This document shows, piece after piece, positions 36,201-47,050 of a stretch of 64,000 nucleotides of DNA (positions within the stretch are counted from its first letter, which is position 1; every line of letters begins with the position of its first letter). The stretch is from Pelodera strongyloides. Taxonomy: Eukaryota; Nematoda; Chromadorea; Rhabditida; Rhabditidae. The notes beneath the pieces are model-generated. The model was not told where the DNA came from, did no database searches, and worked only from the letters and a program-made list of their open reading frames with translations. Both the position numbers and the translations under genes were made by a program. The DNA lies in NCBI GenBank assembly GCA_036852015.1, contig JAANDG010000131.1:170001-234000 (forward strand), given 5' to 3'.

Positions 36201-38441
36201 GTGGTAGAAACTTTTTGTGCGTGTGAATTATTGAGAACCGCCAATAAAGGGATTTGATTCCTCATTCACAAAAAGTTAATGTTCTAGATATTCCGTTCAA
36301 ATCACTAGCTTCTCCACCAGAGAATTTCACGCACACAAAACACATTCCCGTATTTGGCGCCGTGAGCAATTGTAAGACGCCGTCGCATAGAAGAGCGTTT
36401 CTGAAGGCGGTTGACCGGTTGGGGTTTTCTTTCAGGATATTGATTTTTTTTTGTCTTGATTATAGTTTGAATTTCGAGTGGAGAAAGTAGTAAGGAGGGA
36501 GAGACTAGGTGAGCGAGAAAGAGAGAGAGATGGTGTAGATAAAGAGAAGAGAGAGAGAGATAGAGAGAGAGAACGAGAGAGAAGAGACCCAAATTAAATT
36601 TTGTAAGTTTTCAGACATTTGCATGTGTTCATCACCGGGCTCTGCTCTTTTCGAGTAGAAGAGAAAGCGACGTGTCCGCGAAGAGGTCAGCTATTTATCC
36701 TTCCTTCGCAACATATGAAATTACAATTAGCATCATCAATAGGGGCAAAAAAAGAAAGCCTATGCCTAGGGCCTTAGGCTGAAGTCTCGGCCTAAGGTTT
36801 AGGTCGCAGGCTCAGCATGAACCCAACCCTACGGTACAATATGCAGGGGTATTAAATTAACCTTTACCAACAATGCTTACAGCTCGTGCCGCAGGCGAGC
36901 CATGCCTAGTTCGCCACATAAACGAGAGCTACTTTTTCGTGGCCCTCGAAAATTCCGTTTGCGTGGATTATTTAACGGAAAAGTTCTGGTACAGATATCA
37001 TTTGAACAGTATACCGATACTCTGGAGCCGGAGGGTCGTGAAAAATTAGTGAGTACTTTTTTGAGAATTTTTTTTTGTAATTGAGTAATTGGCTAATTAA
37101 TTATTCAAATTAAGTATCCTAGCTAACTCGTGCTGGCACAAGACACATTTGCGAGTTCTTTCGCTAAACCTGTGTTACTCATTTCAGTAATTGATTGGTA
37201 AAATACGAGCAAACATAGGATAAGTTCCTCAAACAAATTATCGGGGCGTTTTGTTTTAGGCCTTTAGCTGCAGAAGAACTTCACAAGTAAACTTAACGTT
37301 TTCAGCAATTTCCCACCGAAATCCGCCATTTTCGTGGACGATTATAAGAGTGTTGATGATTTTGTGCATCATTTAAAGTACTTAATGGCTAATGCGACGG
37401 CTTACCGGGAATATTTTGATTGGAGGTGAGACTGATCGATTGATATTGATTGAAAGTTGGGCGGCGAGTACACAAGTGAACCCACCGGCTGGATGTATAC
37501 TATAGTGAATGCCTGTGCTTGATTTTAGTCATGCGTATGTCTGACTGGATGAAGGTCGATGTACTGTCTCAAATTCTCCAATCTGCTTTAAAGCGAAATA
37601 GCGGCCGGTTTTTGAAAGGCACTGTGTACAACTGCATTCTTACTTGTTTATGCTAAGTGGGGTCGAATTGGGGCCGATTTCTTATTCTAAATTATACGAA
37701 TTTGCATATGATGCGTTTCAAAAACCGGAAGCTATTTCGCTTTGATAAAATGACATTTTAGAAAAGAGTACATGGCCGTTGAAAGCCCGAGTCCCAGCTG
37801 TAAGGTGTGTATGGCCTTGCACGATGCAAAACTTCCGAGGAAAACGGTGGGTTATTGAAACTTATCCAGTCCTAGGAAGAGCTCTAGTCTAATGTGGAAT
37901 AGCTGACCGGCTCCTGAGAATACCCGAAGCTGAAACCAAGCCTAAGCCCAAACTTAAGCCTAACAATGCGCTTAGTCCTACGTCTTAAAATTAGGAGCAT
38001 GAGCATAATGATGTATTATGTACAGATGTTATTAGCTATTACCTGTCGGCCAAGTACATGTGATGTGTACATCGAGTGCAGACAAAATGATCGAACTCCG
38101 TCCAATATAATATTTTTCCTAACAACTGTGAAGGGTTCCCAATATTTGCTGATATTCGTTTACTGGACTTATTACATTTGTGAAACATGGGAGTTGGCAA
38201 GTTTGCATGAGCGGAAGTTGAACCCCCGTCTTTGCACTACAAATCTGCCGCGGTAACCACTAGGCCACCACCACCAAACATAATTATAAAATTTGTCAAC
38301 TGTTTTCTGATTTTACAGTATTCACATGTTATCCAATGGATGCGAGACGAATCAAAATGTGATGCTGTTTCAACGGAACACGGACAAATTAAGGGGAATA
38401 TTTATGATAATTTATCATTTGTTGGTAATAGAATGCATTGA
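33253..38441 (+). CDS. GT10-family alpha-1,3-fucosyltransferase (type II Golgi enzyme)
   Basis: Ten exons: 33253-33374, 33629-33824, 34725-34819, 35543-35649, 35881-35979, 36288-~36415, 36883-37048, 37306-37425, 37762-37846, 38319-38441; about 410 aa. All junctions except exon 6/7 keep phase with good GT/AG signals. Exon 1 encodes a short basic cytosolic tail and one membrane segment (about residues 12-31), the type II Golgi layout. Exon 2 has the N-terminal GT10 strand (KLILYYTS); exon 3 has C-x-x-T-S-D and ADALIFH; exon 4 RRPDQYF-IYYDRE; exon 5 FFNITMTY; exon 6 AVSNCKTPSHR; exon 7 the family signature ALENSVCVDYLTEK; exon 8 FVDDY; exon 9 CKVC-x-x-LHD; exon 10 ends in QWMRDESKCD. GT10 enzymes transfer fucose from GDP-fucose to GlcNAc on N-glycans or LacNAc-type glycans in the Golgi lumen. 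A splice acceptor (AG 33238-33239) 13 nt before the ATG fits trans-splicing. Odd point: the donor of exon 6 is unclear and the usual I-x-VD-x-YG-x-C stretch is not seen. Introns carry palindromes, a family A element and tRNA-like repeats. Confidence 0.93.
34032..34300 (+). repeat. Second SINE-like family, full copy in FUT intron 2
   Basis: tRNA-like head (GGCGGCGCAGTGGCAGTGCG with B-box AGTTCGAGTCC, 34038-34112), then a body with TAGCCCGAAGAC, GACCTCTGCGGAACATGTCA and TGAACTCCCTTGAATAAAGG. Body copies recur at 48490-48560, 53585-53655, 55930-56085 and 56640-56715. Confidence 0.75.
34943..35103. repeat. GC-rich palindrome in FUT intron 3
   Basis: Arms 34943-34978 (GCGCAGCGCGGCGCAAATGCG, CCGCGTCCGCG) and 35070-35103 (CGCGGACGCGGGTACGCATTT, CGCGCTGCGC) are inverse copies. 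Confidence 0.85.
35263..35493. repeat. 231 bp palindromic MITE in FUT intron 3
   Basis: Left AGGGCGCGTTTAAGATGGGC and right GGCCATCTTAAACGCGCCCT; arms continue through GTTTTCGGCCGTTCAGGTTGG and its inverse. It ends 49 bp before the exon 4 acceptor. Confidence 0.9.
36511..36588. repeat. (AG)n-rich tract in FUT intron 6
   Basis: Interrupted AG runs. Confidence 0.88.
36758..36812. repeat. Degenerate telomeric repeats, both orientations
   Basis: GCCTATGCCTAGGGCCTTAGGC followed by GGCCTAAGGTTTAGG, in FUT intron 6. Confidence 0.6.
37587..37743. repeat. Family A MITE copy 11, in FUT intron
   Basis: Starts TTTAAAGCGAAATAGCGGCC, ends AACCGGAAGCTATTTCGCTTT. It lies wholly in the intron between FUT exons 8 and 9. 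Confidence 0.86.
37937..37962 (-). repeat. Short telomeric repeat tract
   Basis: CCAAGCCTAAGCCCAAACTT and TAAGCCTAA, four degenerate units. Confidence 0.6.
38205..38278 (-). repeat. tRNA-like sequence in last FUT intron
   Basis: Minus strand GGTGGCCTAGTGGTTACCGC (A box) and GGGGTTCAACTTCC (B box) with tRNA spacing; similar in type to 2438-2502. It lies in the intron before exon 10. Confidence 0.5.
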
Positions 38442-38929
38442 CGCCTTGCCTAATTTGCCAGGTAGCTAATTTTTTTCTTGTCTTTTACGTTAATTCAAGG
38501 AAATCAAGAAGAAAAAGCTCTTATGCCGTATTGTTTCGAATAGTTTCCTAGTTAGTATTGATTGTACTGCCATTGAATTGTTTTATAGTTGAAAATGATT
38601 ACTAGACAATTAGACTGACAGTTTTTGCCCTCCTGGTCACATATTTCTAGAACTGTTGCTGATTTTCGTGATTTTACTTCAAGTATTTTTGAGAAACATC
38701 GAAATTTATATTAATATCTATATGTGTCATAAAGATTATGAAAAGATATATTGAATTAGGATCTTCTGAGCGATTTAGATTTTCTCTGATGAGTTTTTCT
38801 AGAAAACGATTCCCGACGATAGGAAACTTTTGCTAACGTGCATTCAAATAAACGTGTTCCCTTTGGACCTCTGGAGTAGGTTGTGAACATTCTGTGTAAC
38901 GTAAGTGCAAACAAACTTTCTAGAAATGT

Positions 38930-39562
38930 TGGGCTTACTGCTTAAGACATCCAAAACATCCAAAAACATCCGGTGACATCTCGGACATCTAGAAACATCT
39001 GAAGACATCCCGGACATCTGTAAACATCCCGTACATCCAAAATACTCTGACATCCAGTAGTAATTCAAAATAGAAGTCATTTTTGGACATGTACTGCATT
39101 AATAATAAGAAACTTTTTTACGGAGAGCATTTGGTGACGAGGTAGTCGTAGGCTAGTGATAGTTTTTCCTGGTCGGAAACTCAATTTTCTTGCGATATGT
39201 CAGATAACGCGCATCGAGCAGCTTCGACGGTCACTCCAAACGGTTAATTTGAGGTAATTGTGCATTTTCGTGCATAATTAAACGACAGTGTAATAACATC
39301 TGCCCTGGTCAGCAATGGTCGAACACGCACCATACCTTTACGAAAAGCAGACAATAACCCGAATAACCGCTTCACGAACCAAACAAATAAAAATAACAAG
39401 AATGATCATCATCCACGCATTGGAACATGGCCAGATGTCACGGATGTTTTTTTGGATGTGCTGGGTGTCTTGGATGTCTATGGATGTTTTGGATGTCACG
39501 GATGTTTGTGGATGTCAGAGATGTTTTTGGATGTTTTAGATGTCTTAAGCAGTAAGCCGAAA
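38930..39562. repeat. Inverted pair of ACATCC minisatellites
   Basis: GCTTACTGCTTAAGACATCC at 38933 leads a run of ACATCC(N)4-5 units to ~39062; the inverse units (GGATGTTTTGGATGTC) run 39431-39546 and end in GTCTTAAGCAGTAAGC. About 370 bp of single-copy-looking sequence lies between the arms. Confidence 0.85.
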
Positions 39563-39689
39563 TGTTGCATAACTTGTCGCCTATCTTATTGTGTAATATA
39601 TAGTAGGTATGTCTGGCTCTGGTTTTTCTTACTTGAGGGGCATGTAAATCATGTCATGTTTCTTAGAATTCACTTGGTGTATAAAACGA

Positions 39690-39825
39690 TGTAACGTCCG
39701 GTCTTTGAAGCGAATAATGGTTAACTGGCATTCCTGTGCTAAGGTAAGTGAGCTCTATTAATTATTCCAATCATACTGCATACGATCCAAGATCAGTTTC
39801 AAAAACCGGATGTTATACCGCATTC
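39690..39825. repeat. Diverged family A-like element (AACGTCCGG subtype)
   Basis: Left GTAACGTCCGGTCTTTGAAG and right AAACCGGATGTTATACCGC are imperfect inverted ends ~135 bp apart, resembling the 51979-52111 subtype. Confidence 0.6.
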
Positions 39826-41979
39826 ATACTTCATAGTAGAACTTGCCCCTCTCGGGTACACAACTTCTGTTGATAGTGTAATAGTAGGCATATCTGGTTA
39901 CCGCATCAAAACACGCGCGGTACTTGTCTTTTGTTTTGATTAGGTCATTGCGGGGCTAATCCCATTCAATTTTGTGTAATCGGTATACGGTATTGTTGTG
40001 TTGTGCGGTCAGCGGCGTGCTATTGTACACAGAATGGTGATGACGCAATGTTTACGATACGAGGTCAGTTTGCGGAGAAGCAGAACTCTAGTGTGGCACT
40101 TAAGTACCGACAACTTACCGGAAAGGAATGGCTTAGCACTGGTAAGGAGTTTTGGTATTGGAAAGGATTGAGTGCAACTGTAACTGGTATATTGATATTG
40201 CGAAATCCCATTTTATTAGGAGGCCTCGCACAATATGAAGTTGTGCCGTCTTTTTAAATAATAAATGGTAACTTAAGCTTCGCAGTGCCCTTTTTAATTC
40301 AGTATTCCAACAATGAGCGTTTATTTACACACATGATTATGTCTAGATTGTTACAGGCAGACAAACGAAATATATTTTTGGTCTAGCGCCAGCTGTAGAT
40401 GAAAATAAAAACTTTGCACAACTTGATATTTGCAATTAATTCTTATTATTTCTTCCCCAAGATATCTCTATCACCTTTTAGATTCCTTGTTGTCACTCTC
40501 TGTTTCTTTACTATATTGACAGTTCCCCCGCACTATTACAGTATAATAATGCACTACATGGTCCAATCCGGGCGCGCTGATCAAAGACGTCCGCCCAGGA
40601 TTGACGCCCGCTTCAAAGGGGCGCGCCGCCCAGGCTGACAGCGGGCCAGCTAGCGGGCGAACTCGGAGACAATGGAGAGAGATAGAGAGAGGGAAAGAGA
40701 GGGAGGAGAGTGGGTGAGAACTTGAGATTGTAGATTAAGATGACTATCTCCCTGTTTTCACACACTCACCCCCAGAATTAGCATAATCGGTCGTTGAGAA
40801 ATCTTTAGGAATCTCTTTGTTGGGGCGGTAGATTGGGATACTTTGGGAGTTGGAGGCAGATGACTTGATTAGTGGGGTGATTATGCCATTTGAGTTACAA
40901 TGTGGGAACTGGGAACATATACCCACTACGGGAAGACACTAAAGTCTCAGCTAAAGTCGAATACTTAGATGACAGTAGATCTTATTTTTAATGCTTGGAA
41001 AGTACGATAGTTCAATTCTCAATTTTTGAGGTTCCAAAACGTGACGAGAGTGAGAAGTAGTATGAGGTCAAGGCAATGAGAGGGAACTGGCGATTTAAAG
41101 TGTGTACTATTGACTGTAGGAAACTCAGCTGGTCGGCTAAACAAGAGCAAACGTTTTTGAAGACAAAAGCATGAAGGCTTCGCACTTTTCGTCGTTACTT
41201 GTTTTTCGTCTACTCAACCTCTCTCTCTCCCTCTCTTTCGGAAACACCATCTTCAGCATCAAAAACTATATTAAGTAGTATATTAATGTTTGTTCCTAAT
41301 AATATAGTTAGCCTCTCGAATTTAACTTCCCTATCTATTATTGGCCACCACAACGCCGCAACATATGCTCTTCTTGGGATTATATTGTCTTATATAAAAT
41401 GAAAAGAAAGGCGGCAAGATTAGGAAGCGATTGCATATTGCATATCTACGGGGGTACGGTGATACATCATTGAAATAGTGACTACACTGACAGGGAGGCA
41501 TCGTAGTCAGAGACGTCCCGCAGGGAAGAAATCTCCACACGGGCGGCGGTTTTGTTCTTATTTTTTTTGTAGGAAATAGGTTTGGTACGTATACTGTAGT
41601 ATGTATGCACTTTAGTATGCATAATGTTCTTTGGTAGACTTTTCCATATTAAATTTCCATGTTATATATGCAGGTTTCGTGCAGAAATAGGGTAGTATTG
41701 ACAGAATCACACCGAATTTTTTGTATACTTGCAAACCCCATTATGCTGGCAGTTACACCACATGTTGCACTTACGATTTGAATACAGTATAATATCATTG
41801 AGAATTAATTGGTTAAAAAGATTTATAAACACAGCAAATACATGCGTAAAACTATCACTCGTTAAAACGGGGCGTATGAAATTAATGTGCACGTAAACTA
41901 TTAATAAACTAAAGTAAAATTATAAATAACAAAAAAGTGGAGGGCAACAGTGGTTTTATCATAAATGCGGTTTTATCAT

Positions 41980-42005
41980 AAGCCTAAGCCTAAGCCTAAG
42001 CCTAA
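41980..42005 (-). repeat. Interstitial telomeric repeats
   Basis: Four perfect AAGCCT hexamers in the spacer between the two convergent genes. Confidence 0.9.
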
Positions 42006-42721
42006 TTATGCATTACATTTTGCAGTTACTAATACAGCAAACCACCACTACCGTCCCTTGAAACGATGAATAAATGAATTAAATGTGTAAAAAAATCTCA
42101 ATAATCGTTTTATTGAGCTACTTGACATGGCGAAGCTCTCTCTTATGAGGTCAGTTAATAATTAGAGTTGTAAAAAAGTAAAAAAAAAGTAAAAATAAAA
42201 CATCTAAATTATCAAGCAGAGAATAGTAGAGCGAGAGAAGTTTGGGTGAAAAATTCATACAGAAAATGCACAGCAGTATATATAAAGCGCACACCGCTGT
42301 ATAAAGCGTACATCGGTGAATATTTATTTCATCGTAGACTAAGGTATGGTACTTATTGAGCAACCAGAAATTTAGAGTTATTATGCTAATTAGGGTAAAA
42401 CTTATGCTAATTTACGCTAGTTACGAAAAGGCTAGAGTACAAAGCAGTAAAGGAGGAGACTTTCCAAAACAACCCGTCAGATCATGAAAAAGAAATCAAT
42501 AGTGGTTAAAATTGACGATGTAATCATTGTTGATACAGTAACCCTGATGATATGCTACACACTACAAAGTACAGTACATCTGGAGTAACGTATACTTATG
42601 AAACAAATCTAAAAATACAGTATATCTGCAACCTACAAACGATCCAAGCTAAAGAGTACAGTCGCGAAATACATCAAACTACGAGGCATAATAATCTGAA
42701 AAACGAAGCTACAAAACCAAA

Positions 42722-44297
42722 CTACAAAGTACAGTTTTGAACTTTGACTTCGTCGCTGGAAGGCGGGCTGTCCCACTGATTGGGCACCACGGAGCGGGCC
42801 AGAAATGCGCGCTCTTTCTCCCGCTTCTTCTCCTTCATACGCCGATTTTGGAACCAGATTTTGACCTGAAAAATCGATAATTAGCAGGGATGTCGATAAT
42901 TACCTTTGCTATTGACAGCTCTCTTTGCCTCTCTCTCTCTCTCTCTCCCTCTCTCTCTATATCTATCTCTAGCTCTCTCTATCTCTTTCACTTTCTCTCT
43001 AACGGCATTCCCTTTATAACAAAATCCGTATTTGCTCTTTTTGCATACAATGTCACAAGTTTTGTATAGAATAAATAGGGTATACTTTTCAGAACCACGT
43101 GTCATACCGCTTTAATACTCAGACTAGTCCGACTTCTCCCTACTATCAAGCCATACTCACCTGTGCCTCATTTAACTTGAGCGACTGGGCGATCTCGGTC
43201 CTCCGGGCCCTGTTCACGTACTTTGCCGTATGAAATTCCTTTTCTAATTCCGTCAACTGATGCGTGCTGAAGTTTGTACGATTTTGGTTGTCGGGATCGA
43301 CCACCTTCTTCTTGGGAGCTGAAATAAGGAAGTATATTTAATAAAGTTTATGTATTGGCCTGCCCAGTCCAATCTCAAATATTCAATAGTCAGAACTGAG
43401 ATTGAATCATGTAAAACTGAATAGGATGAAGGTAATGCTGAAATACATAACCATCAACAATACTGAGTTTTTGTACTAAATAAGATAATTGCTTATAAAA
43501 AGAGCAATACCCCACAATATCAATGTAGAGCTTAATAAATTAATTTATTTATTTATTAAATAACACCGAGGTGTGCATCCGTGAAAAACAACCAGCGGAA
43601 AATACGTGAGCACACAGACGTTTTCAAAAACAGTCTATTCAATTTAAGAGACGATTGCCATTTTCAAAGCCTTTCCCCGAAAAGGTGTCTTTTATTTCCA
43701 TACGTGTCCTCAGTGTCAATCAAGTGCAAAACAGCAGACTGCTTTCTAAAGCGCATCTTCGCTCTCTTTCTGTCTCTCTGAATGAATACTACGGTAGCAA
43801 GCTATTTGGGTTCAGTATGGCATGATGACTCAGACTGCTTTCTCCTAATATAATTAATAATGTAAACGATTTTGTGGAAGTAAGTCAGAATCCACGTAGT
43901 AGAACTCATAGCCCAACACTAGGGTTCTATTAGTGTGCTAGTAAGCCCTAGGCTGATATGCCACTGCTGCTATCAATGAAGATGTAAGTAACAAAACCAC
44001 TATCATAATCATGACCAGAAAAAGAGAGCCGCCTGTGGGAAAAAGGGTGAGAGAGAGAGAAAGAGAGAGAAAGAGAGAGAGAAAGGGAGAGAGAGAAAGA
44101 GAGAGAGAGAGGTAAATTACTCACTTTTTGCCTTATTTTCACTAGTGTTCCCTCAGAATTGAAAGCCAATTCATCACAGTCGAAAATGCGAACACTTTCT
44201 CATAATCAATCAGAATTTTCATGTTTTGTTTGGTGATAATTTATCATTCACTTATCATCAGACCAATACTAATCCATCAAGGAAGCATCATGTAATA

Positions 44298-44346
<49 letters not shown>

Positions 44347-45015
44347 CTCTCTCTCCCTTTCTCTCTCTCATTTTTCTAAAGAATGGTCCCTCGGGCAATA
44401 AATCTTCACCACTAGGGTGGCTCCAACCTCCAACTAGGTGGTTGATGCTGAATATCAGTCGCTCTCTGTCTTCTCTGTTCTTTCTTCGTCTTCCACACTA
44501 TCTCGTCAGCATGATAACTCTAGTCTCTCCTATACCCGTGGCTCTCTTATCATGAGAAAATGATAGTGATAGCATTGATAGGATTTTGGCAATCGATCGA
44601 AAAATGTAAAATCAGATCAATCGATAAAATACGAAAGAATGGCTGTTAGTAAAGTTAAGATTGAGTCGACTCACTTATGGTAGTAGAGGCTGACAGTTTC
44701 GTCCATATCTACCTCTTGCTCGTCTCTCGCTCTCTCTCATATTTTCATCTCTCTGTCTCTCTCCATCTCTCTCTCTTCCTTCCCGCCCTTCTTACTCCTC
44801 TATGATAAGCTCCTGTTCATTCAAACTAAGTCGGAGTGTAAAGCATCAATAGCTCCCTCTCTCTCACGTTGAATGGAGAAGCGCCTGACGAAGATGAATT
44901 ACGGTGGACTTTGGGAAACATCACAAATATGAGGGCGATAAACACTTTTAGAAAAAGATACAAGCCTATGCCTAAGCATAGAGCCTCCCAAGTTTTAGCA
45001 AGCCTTATCGTTCAT

Positions 45016-45061
<46 letters not shown>

Positions 45062-45464
45062 CGAAAATATAGCTTGCTGTTTACTCAATTGGCAAAAAAA
45101 CCTCCGGCTAACAAATCCAAGACCTAGATTCCGAAAAACGGGCACGATACGTTTCGGCATTTTTATATATTTCCAACAAATTGAGCAACATTAGTTCTTC
45201 TTCCCGATTAGTGTTTATCTTCTAACAATTCATTACGGTGTGACACACTGTTTTGAAGCATAGTATGCTGCGCACTTTTTTAGTCTAATTATCCTCAATC
45301 ACATACAACATATGCGAATGCAGTTGTCAAAGGTCCGAAATCGGAAGTTATATCGCTTTAACATTTTTATCTCAATCGATAAGTATTGTGACAACACAAC
45401 TTTTTTAAACTCGTTTCTCTCTTCCTTTTTTTGGCTTTCTTTCGTCTCTTTGCTTATCTCTCTA

Positions 45465-45499
<35 letters not shown>

Positions 45500-47017
45500 C
45501 TCCGGATCCCTCTCCCTCAGAAGCCAAAGATTTTGACGAATTATCGATCATTTATGATCCATTCCCTACATAAGAAAGCAATTATCACGGAAAGATGAAA
45601 AGGAGGCAATTGAGTGATAAATGATAGAATGATTAGAAATACATATGGTTTGGTGATCATCTGCTCACTTTGCAGCCGAAACGCTATGGAAAACCTCTAA
45701 TACCCTAGCGCAATTTTGCTCCCTGCGTTTGCTAGTTGAAGCCTGAAACTAACGAACACCACTATTCTCCAACGCGTACACTTAAAGCGAAATGCTAGCC
45801 CCTTTGGAAAATTTGCATATGATAAGCAAATCCTATGTATCCAATGCTAATTTTGCGCGATCGTCCACGGCAATCGCGCAAAATTAGCATATGATACATA
45901 GGATTTGCTTATCATATGCTAATTTTCCAAAGAGGCTGGCATTTCGCTTTAAGCTAGACAAATTGTTGTCTGACAAATTACTCCAACATTCGTAGTCCCC
46001 CCTGGGATTACAGTGACTCGCGCGCATCCTAATAAGCACCCTTTAGGCTATATAGGGACACAAGCGTGTTTACAAGCCGACGCGGGCAATTAATCATCGC
46101 ATGTCCGTTTTGATATGAGGAACGAGGAAATTAAGCGATTTATGCAAATTTCAGACAATTCTATGCAAATTTTCGAGATCGCAATGATTGTATTTTTAGT
46201 GGGAATTTACGTGTGAGTGAGCAATGTTACGGTACCTTAGATGATGTAAAAAAATTTATGTACTAGCGAATGTGAGGTTAAACAAAATATACGAAAAGTT
46301 TTTTAGTTTTTTTTTGGTAAGCTTAGGAATCGCTAGGCACTTTCGAGTTTTAAGAAAATAAAAGAAATTGTATGAAAAAAAATGTGAGATGTGTTTTAAC
46401 AGGCAATAGCGAACGAGAGAAATGATATTTACAAAGTAAGGCGGAACTGGTATGGGTCACCTAATTTCCTGGTTTGCAACAGTTTTGCTTCAAAAGGTTT
46501 AGCACATTAAAGCGAAATACAGGCCGGTTTTTGAGTACATCGAGTACATCAGCATTCTTATGCAGAATATGCAAATGGACATAAATTAGAACAAAAAAGC
46601 GAGCTAAATTCGAGCAGCATAAGTACGTAAGAATTCAATTGTTTCAAAAACCGACCGGTATTTCGCTTTAAATTAATGACGAACCATGCAATTATACAAA
46701 AGCTGAAAGCTAATAATTAAAGGTTCACCTGGTTTGTGTGTCCTTTTCGTTTGCATCCATTTATAGGTATTAGCTGGCGGCATATGCCCACCAATATGCG
46801 GTCCCATAGCTGCCGTGTTACCGTTATGAAACTGGCTAGGATGCCATACATCACTGGTAGAAGGTGGTGGCATACCGCTATACGGTGATACATTTACCGT
46901 AGCTGCGGTAGGCGACCCTACCGGAGCTGGGCCCGTGTAAGGGGCCGCCGCATAGGGTCCCGGGTGATGGGCCCACTCATTGGGATAATAGTTGCTATAT
47001 GAATCAGCACAACTCAT
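42722..47017 (-). CDS. ceh-13: Hox1/labial-class homeodomain transcription factor CEH-13
   Basis: Three coding exons on the minus strand: 47017-46729, 43318-43161 and 42865-42722, giving 196 aa. Junctions are AAACCAG/GTGAAC, TTTCAG/CTCC, GCACAG/GTGAGT and TTTTTCAG/GTCA; phases 1 and 0 join without a break. Residues 1-83 are rich in Pro, Ser, Tyr and Gly. TYKWM at 84-88 is the labial-type hexapeptide that contacts PBC/Exd cofactors (CEH-20 class). The homeodomain is residues 106-165, starting near NRTNF, with KIWFQN as the recognition helix core (Trp48 = 153, Gln50 = 155, Asn51 = 156). The intron at homeodomain position 44/45 is a common homeobox site. The start at 47017 lies 31 nt after a possible trans-splice acceptor (CCTACAG, AG at 47050-47049). 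The family acts in anterior embryonic patterning as a nuclear DNA-binding protein. Intron 1 (3.4 kb) carries two MITEs (family F and A) and several AG tracts. It is convergent with the fucosyltransferase. The class assignment is very secure; the exact N-terminus is less so. Confidence 0.95.
42926..42992. repeat. (CT)n tract in ceh-13 intron 2
   Basis: CT runs with ATAT interruptions; purine-rich in the ceh-13 sense strand. Confidence 0.9.
44049..44113. repeat. (AG)n tract in ceh-13 intron 1
   Basis: AG run with AAAG variants. Confidence 0.92.
44299..44371. repeat. (CT)n tract in ceh-13 intron 1
   Basis: Complementary to 44049-44113, 185 bp away. Confidence 0.93.
45018..45062. repeat. (AG)n tract in ceh-13 intron 1
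   Basis: Pure AG run ending in GCGCGCG. Confidence 0.93.
45457..45496. repeat. (CT)n tract in ceh-13 intron 1
   Basis: CT run. Confidence 0.9.
45782..45952. repeat. Family F palindromic MITE, copy 2, in ceh-13 intron 1
   Basis: 171 bp near-perfect hairpin with ends TTAAAGCGAAATGCTAGCCC and GGCTGGCATTTCGCTTTAA; centre GCGCGATCGTCCACGGCAATCGCGC. Confidence 0.9.
46507..46671. repeat. Family A MITE copy 12, in ceh-13 intron 1
   Basis: Starts TTAAAGCGAAATACAGGCCG, ends CCGACCGGTATTTCGCTTTA, 58 bp from the 5' splice site of ceh-13 intron 1. Confidence 0.86.
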
Positions 47018-47050
47018 GATATGAATCGTAGGAGAGATTTGTGCGTAGCT
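47018..47050 (-). promoter_or_regulatory. Possible trans-splice acceptor and 5' UTR of ceh-13
   Basis: Reading on the minus strand, TTACCTACAG precedes a 31 nt leader and the ATG. Short leaders after an acceptor with no matching upstream exon suggest spliced-leader addition in nematodes. The frame stays open upstream to 47086, so a longer N-terminus cannot be excluded. Confidence 0.4.

Larger units (their letters stand above)
38442..42721. other. Spacer between convergent FUT and ceh-13
   Basis: Holds the ACATCC inverted minisatellites, an A-like element, a GC patch (40565-40670) and a telomeric tract. AATAAA at 38847-38852 (plus) and on the minus strand at 42328-42323 are possible poly(A) signals, both about 400 bp past the stops. 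The frame 40003-40257 is not recognised. Confidence 0.45.

Noticed and set aside
38943..39546. CRISPR-like array
   Set aside because: The ACATCC units are directly tandem 10-11 bp repeats without unique spacers, and the genome is animal.
40003..40257. 84-codon open frame in the spacer 3' of FUT
   Set aside because: No family similarity seen and no exon signals that connect to either neighbour.
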